Below are positions 60,493 to 64,000 of a DNA stretch of 64,000 nt, piece by piece (position 1 is the stretch's first letter; each line of letters opens with the position of its first letter). The notes below the pieces were generated by a model that ran no database searches, was not told the DNA's origin, and saw nothing but the letters and a program-made list of their open reading frames with translations. Made by a program: the position numbers and the translations under genes. This DNA comes from Bog-473 sp963753115 (GTDB lineage: Bacteria; Actinomycetota; Acidimicrobiia; Acidimicrobiales; RAAP-2): positions 1 through 64,000 of the forward strand of contig CAVWBB010000007.1 in the NCBI GenBank assembly GCA_963753115.1, read 5' to 3'.

Positions 60493-61002
60493 TCACGTGA
60501 AGTCGCCCGCGGCCCGTCGGAGCTCGGCCAGCTGGTCGAAGAGCCGCCGGACCGTGGTCGGTGACACCCCGAGGTCCTCGAAGACCTGCTCGTTCATGAG
60601 ATCCGTGGCCTGCGCGGCGCGGCGCCGACCGGCCACCGTCAGACGGGCCAACGTGCCCCTCCCGTCATCGGGATTCGACTGGCGAGCGACCAGGCCGTCG
60701 GCCTCCAGCCGGTTGACGGCGTTCGTGACGCTGGCCGCGTTCACTTGGAGACGCTCGCCGATCTTGCCCAGGGGCAGGATCCCCTTGCGGGAAAAGGACA
60801 GCAGCATGAGCACCTCATAACGGGCGAAGGTGAGCCCGAGCGGTCGCAGAACGGTGTCGGCACGGCCGAGGAAGACCTGCTGCAACCGCATGATGGAAGT
60901 CACGACGGCCATGCCGGGCGCCTGGTCGGGCCATCCATGGAGACCCCATTGGCGTTCCGCCTCGGCGATCGGATCGAAGCTCAGCCGGCGCGATTCGGCC
61001 AC
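60493..61002 (-). CDS. MarR-family transcriptional regulator
   Basis: 169 residues. Central winged helix: LTFARYEVLMLLSFSRKGILPLGKIGERLQVNAASVTNAVNRLEADGLVARQSNP, with the wing DDGRGTLARLTVAGRRRA. It precedes the acyl-CoA mutase gene by 45 bases on the same strand, so it probably regulates it. The junction contains an A/T-rich segment (TTTGACGTTGAATTAAT on the minus strand) that may be an operator. Confidence 0.92.
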   Translation of the reverse strand: MAESRRLSFDPIAEAERQWGLHGWPDQAPGMAVVTSIMRLQQVFLGRADTVLRPLGLTFARYEVLMLLSFSRKGILPLGKIGERLQVNAASVTNAVNRLEADGLVARQSNPDDGRGTLARLTVAGRRRAAQATDLMNEQVFEDLGVSPTTVRRLFDQLAELRRAAGDFT

Positions 61003-61212
61003 AGCCGCACGCTAGACGTTCCCGCGCTCGGGGCGGGAGGGTCGCCGGTCGTCGTGTGCGCAATCTCCAGCCCTCAGCGCCAGTCGCTCGGGCCACCTCA
61101 CGGCGAGGCGCCGCGTTCCGTTTGTGGTCTGCGTTCACAGGGGATCTCCTGTCGTGGTCTGCGTTGATCGCCTTGCGCAAGGGTTTGGACTGAACCAGGC
61201 GAGAGCCCGACG

Positions 61213-62401
61213 TCAGCGACGGTCAGGAACGTCCGGTCCGTCGACCTCGAAGCCGACCCGCTCAATGTCGGGCGCAAGAGCCGTCCAAGTCGAAGCCGTA
61301 GACGCGCGCCGCGTTCTCGCACAGGATCTTGCGGGAGACTTCGGCGGTGATGCTCGGATGTTGCACCAGTGCGTCGACACTGTGCTTCGTGTCGGGGAAC
61401 ACCGATTCGAAGTGGGGGTAGTCCACTCCGAACATGGTGTTGTCACAGCCGATTGCAAACTGCTCGTACTCCGCAGTCGGACGCGCCAGTTCGTCGAGCG
61501 GGACCTGGTCCTCGGTGAATGGCGAGATGCCGGCGAAGCAGTTGGCCGCCCAGTACTCACGGGCCGAACCGCTGAACTGACGCATCCGCTGCAGCGTCTG
61601 GGCCCACCCGGTCCAGTCGTCGCCCCACTGAAGGCGACGATCCAGCTTGCGGATCACCGGGCCGATCCAATCCGCTTCGGTCTCGACGAACGCCAGCCGG
61701 AGCTCCGGGAACCGTTCGAAGACACCCCCGAGGATCATCTGCCACAGAGAACGACCTGAGTAGAAGGAATGCTCGAGGGCGAGGGTCATGATGGCAGCGA
61801 ACCCCGGAGGGGCGTAGGCGGGCGCACCGGAGCCCCCGTGCTGGCTGATCGGGAGGCCGACTTCGACGCACGTGGCCCAGACCGGGTCAAGGGCGGGATC
61901 GAAGAAGAACCTCCCGCTCGGAAGCAAGGCAGGCATCATGACACCACCGAGCCCGTGCTCCTTCGCCCAATGAATGTCCCCGACCGCATTGTCGATGTCG
62001 TCGAACGAGATCAAGGCTTGTCCCGCCCGGCGGCCCGGCGTAAGGCCGCAGAAGTCGGCCAGCCAGCGGTTGTAGGCCAAGCGGGCCTGCCGGTCGAGCT
62101 CGGGACTGGAGAACGAGCCCACGTCGTCCGCCGGCCGCGCCTGGAAGGGCAGCCCGTTCGGGAACAGCACCTCGGCCACGACCCCCTGGCTCTCCATGTC
62201 CTTGAGGCGAAGGTCGGAGTCCCATTGCGACGTCGGGTCGAGTCCAGCGCTGAGATTGCCGCTCTCGGGCGCTCCGGCTGCTTCTTCCGCGCTGACCCAG
62301 TTGTCGAATGCCTCGAGGTACTGCTTCTCGACGTAGTACCTGTAGTCGCCCCGTGAAGCCCGGACGTGCCCGTCCACCGAGATGATCGCGGTCTTCGCCA
62401 T
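61213..62401 (-). CDS. Metal-dependent amidohydrolase/decarboxylase-like TIM-barrel protein (Amidohydrolase_2), 3' frameshift
   Basis: About 395 residues. ISVDGHVRASRGDYRYYVEKQYL at the N-terminus has the D-x-H metal site, LGGVMMPALLPSGRFFFDPALDP and GLPISQHGGSGAP follow, and FGVDYPHFESVFPDTKH is the C-terminal ligand site. The uninterrupted frame ends too soon after FDLDG. Removing one base at 61281-61282 gives the normal family tail LDALAPDIERVGFEVDGPDV, stopping at 61213. It is similar in fold but distant from the two other relatives here. The substrate is unknown. Confidence 0.87.
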
Positions 62402-62587
62402 CGTCCCCCCTTTCGCCGGGCGCTGTCACACCCGCAACGATGCTAACGATTGCACCCGCTGAGAACCAGGAGCACCTCGCCCGGACAGGGCCCCGACCTG
62501 GGCAATGCCGTCGGCAGCGGTTCGTCGGCTACGACCTGCTCAAACCCTGTCTAACATCTGCGTCACCAAGGTCTCAGAAGGAGGAAC

Positions 62588-63337
62588 ATGCGAACGGTTG
62601 TGGTGGGGGCTTCGAGCGGCCTCGGGCGCTGTATCGGCGTCGGGCTGGCCCAGCGTGGGGCGAAGACGGCGTTGCTGGCACGCCGGCAGCAGCGGCTCGA
62701 GGCGGCGGCCGAGGAGGCCGGCCCGGGGACGCTCGCGATCACCTGCGACGTGACCAGCACCGAATCGTGCCGGTCCGCCGTGAACGAGGCCGCCGAGGGT
62801 CTGGGGGGCATTGACGCCCTCGTCTACGCGCCCGGGGTCGGCCCCCTCGTCCGTCTCGCCGACATGGATGCGGAGACGTGGCGGCATGTCTTCGACACCA
62901 ACGTCATCGGCGCGGCGCTGGTGACCGCGGCGGCGATGCCGCATCTCGTCGAATCCTCCGGCACTGCCGTCTATCTCTCGTCGGTGAGCGCATCCCTCAC
63001 TCCCCCGTGGCCGGGCCTTGGCGCCTACGCGGTCAGCAAGGCCGCCCTCGACAAGCTCGTCGAGGCCTGGAGGGGAGAGCACCCGACCGTGGGCTTCACG
63101 CGAGTCGTCGTCGGAGAGTGCATGGGCGGCGACGGCGACTCCATGCCCGAATTCGCCAACGGGTGGGACCAGGAGCTCGCGGCGGAGGTGATGCCGGTGT
63201 GGTTGGCTCGCAATTACATGAGCGGTGCTTTCGTCGGTGTCGAGGACCTGATCACCATTGTCGACTCGACCCTGCGACAGGGGGCCGTCGCCATTCCGTC
63301 AGTGACGGTCGCCGCCCGCATGCCTGGGAACGTTTGA
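62588..63337 (+). CDS. Short-chain dehydrogenase/reductase
   Basis: 249 residues. VVVGASSGLGRCIGVGLAQRGAKTALLARR (cofactor motif with basic end, suggesting NADP), LVYAPGVGPLVRLADMD in place of the N-N-A-G motif, catalytic Ser in VYLSSVSASLTPPW and Y-x-x-x-K in AYAVSKAALDKLVEAW. An AGGAGG site precedes ATG 62588 by 5 bases. The substrate is unknown. The next gene (DUF427/thioesterase-like) starts 27 bases downstream, so an operon is likely. Confidence 0.9.
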   Translation: MRTVVVGASSGLGRCIGVGLAQRGAKTALLARRQQRLEAAAEEAGPGTLAITCDVTSTESCRSAVNEAAEGLGGIDALVYAPGVGPLVRLADMDAETWRHVFDTNVIGAALVTAAAMPHLVESSGTAVYLSSVSASLTPPWPGLGAYAVSKAALDKLVEAWRGEHPTVGFTRVVVGECMGGDGDSMPEFANGWDQELAAEVMPVWLARNYMSGAFVGVEDLITIVDSTLRQGAVAIPSVTVAARMPGNV

Positions 63338-63363
63338 GCGCGACGCCGCTCGCATCTGCGCAC

Positions 63364-64000
63364 ATGAAGGTCGAGCGCTATCCGTACCGAGCGAGTGCCT
63401 GGTGGGACAAGGAGATCGTGGCCCAGTCCAGTGCGTGCCTGTACGTGGCGGAGCTGGGGATGGCGCCGGTTCTCTACTTTCCGCTCGCCGACATCGACCT
63501 CGCGCGGTTCGAAGACCAGGGACGCCGAGAGTCCTCTGACGGGTCGACGGCCCGGACGTGGGGCACCGTCGCCAGCCCCGACATCCTCTCGAGCCCTGTG
63601 ACGCCGCCGGACTCTCTGGCTGAGCTGGTGGGATTCGGCTCCTTCGACCAGGAACGCGTCTGGATCGAGATCGCCGATGGACGCCCAGGCGACGTCGCCC
63701 GAGATGTGACGATCAAGGAGTTCCCCACCTGGGGCGACGCCGCGGACCTCATCGATGTGATGGACGTACGCCCCGACGGTCCGCTGCGCTTTCTCGGCCC
63801 AGCCCGGAGCGACGGGCGACGGCCCGTCGTCGAGGGCAGCCAGATGCTCGGACAGTCGATCGTCGCCGCCAGCCGGCATGCGGCGGGCCGGCGCGTGGTG
63901 TCGGCGACCATGATGTTCCTCCGCTCGGCCGACGCCCGACTGCCCCTTCGGTTCGAACTGGCCGAACTCAGCGCCGGCCGGACCTTCACGGGCCTGACAG
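63364..64000 (+). CDS. DUF427-like and acyl-CoA thioesterase-like protein (truncated at window edge)
   Basis: An open frame from ATG 63364 runs off the right edge. The N-terminus VERYPYRASAWWDKEIVAQSSACLYVAELG and YFPLADIDLARFED resembles the DUF427 fold. From about residue 150 the sequence VVEGSQMLGQSIVAASRHAAGRRVVSATMMFLR reads like the start of an acyl-CoA thioesterase II-type hotdog domain. An in-frame TTG overlapping the SDR stop (63334) is an alternative start. No stop codon is seen before 64000. The role is probably cleavage of an acyl-CoA. Confidence 0.65.
   Translation, partial: MKVERYPYRASAWWDKEIVAQSSACLYVAELGMAPVLYFPLADIDLARFEDQGRRESSDGSTARTWGTVASPDILSSPVTPPDSLAELVGFGSFDQERVWIEIADGRPGDVARDVTIKEFPTWGDAADLIDVMDVRPDGPLRFLGPARSDGRRPVVEGSQMLGQSIVAASRHAAGRRVVSATMMFLRSADARLPLRFELAELSAGRTFTGLT

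Noticed and set aside
1..64000. tRNA, rRNA or IS-element genes
   Set aside because: I looked for cloverleaf-like patterns, rRNA signatures and transposase motifs and saw none; a dedicated RNA-gene scan and IS search would be decisive.

Overview
The window is very GC-rich, with coding capacity filling both strands and G/C at most third codon positions. Gene content points to an actinobacterium. The signs are mycothiol-type DinB-fold (maleylpyruvate isomerase-like) proteins, ArsR/SRPBCC pairs, LAxTG-type surface signals, a [3Fe-4S] ferredoxin paired with a P450, and many SDR, amidohydrolase and acyl-CoA genes. An uncultured member of Acidimicrobiia would fit, but that placement is inference. 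I see no rRNA, tRNA, CRISPR array, IS element, integrase or phage gene.

Layout. 1-5.9 kb: a complete high-affinity K+ uptake locus. kdpD (3' end only) and kdpE converge on kdpF-A-B-C, which carries an extra small membrane peptide gene at its front and an OB-fold gene at its end. 5.9-18.9 kb: mixed metabolism (SDR, serine hydrolase, agmatinase, a damaged nitrilase-family gene, CocE-type secreted hydrolase, nitroreductase, amidohydrolase, zwf) ending in an ArsR/SRPBCC pair. 19-31.5 kb: oxidoreductases, desaturase, adenylate cyclase, branched-chain-type substrate-binding protein, PanE-like reductase, a Baeyer-Villiger-type monooxygenase operon, and a TetR/MFS efflux pair with a clear promoter and operator. 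31.5-36.7 kb: P450/ferredoxin, two phytanoyl-CoA-dioxygenase-like proteins, enoyl-CoA hydratase, GNAT.

36.7-42.8 kb is the most interesting part: a tandem duplication of a four-gene module. Each copy has, on the minus strand, a small Tat-signal protein with a C-terminal LAxTG-like motif, an HPr-kinase-related P-loop protein and a PqqD-like (RiPP recognition) protein. A nucleotidyltransferase-family gene lies divergently on the plus strand. No lasso cyclase, leader peptidase or radical SAM enzyme is nearby. This looks like a poorly characterised peptide/protein-modification and surface-display system.

42.8-64 kb: a second ArsR/SRPBCC/DinB-fold operon, a cysteine-dioxygenase-like and rhodanese pair, a large flippase-like membrane protein, a degenerate shikimate-kinase-like protein, a xylose locus (xylA-xylB with a divergent dehydrogenase), another substrate-binding protein, an orphan ferredoxin, hydroxyisobutyrate-dehydrogenase-like and acyl-CoA mutase genes, three more regulators or enzymes and a truncated thioesterase-type gene at the right edge.

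Quality note: about a dozen genes are split by single-base shifts. Almost all are one extra base, several in short G or C runs. I merged such genes where both halves clearly belong to one family and say so in each entry. Sequencing or assembly error is the simplest explanation.
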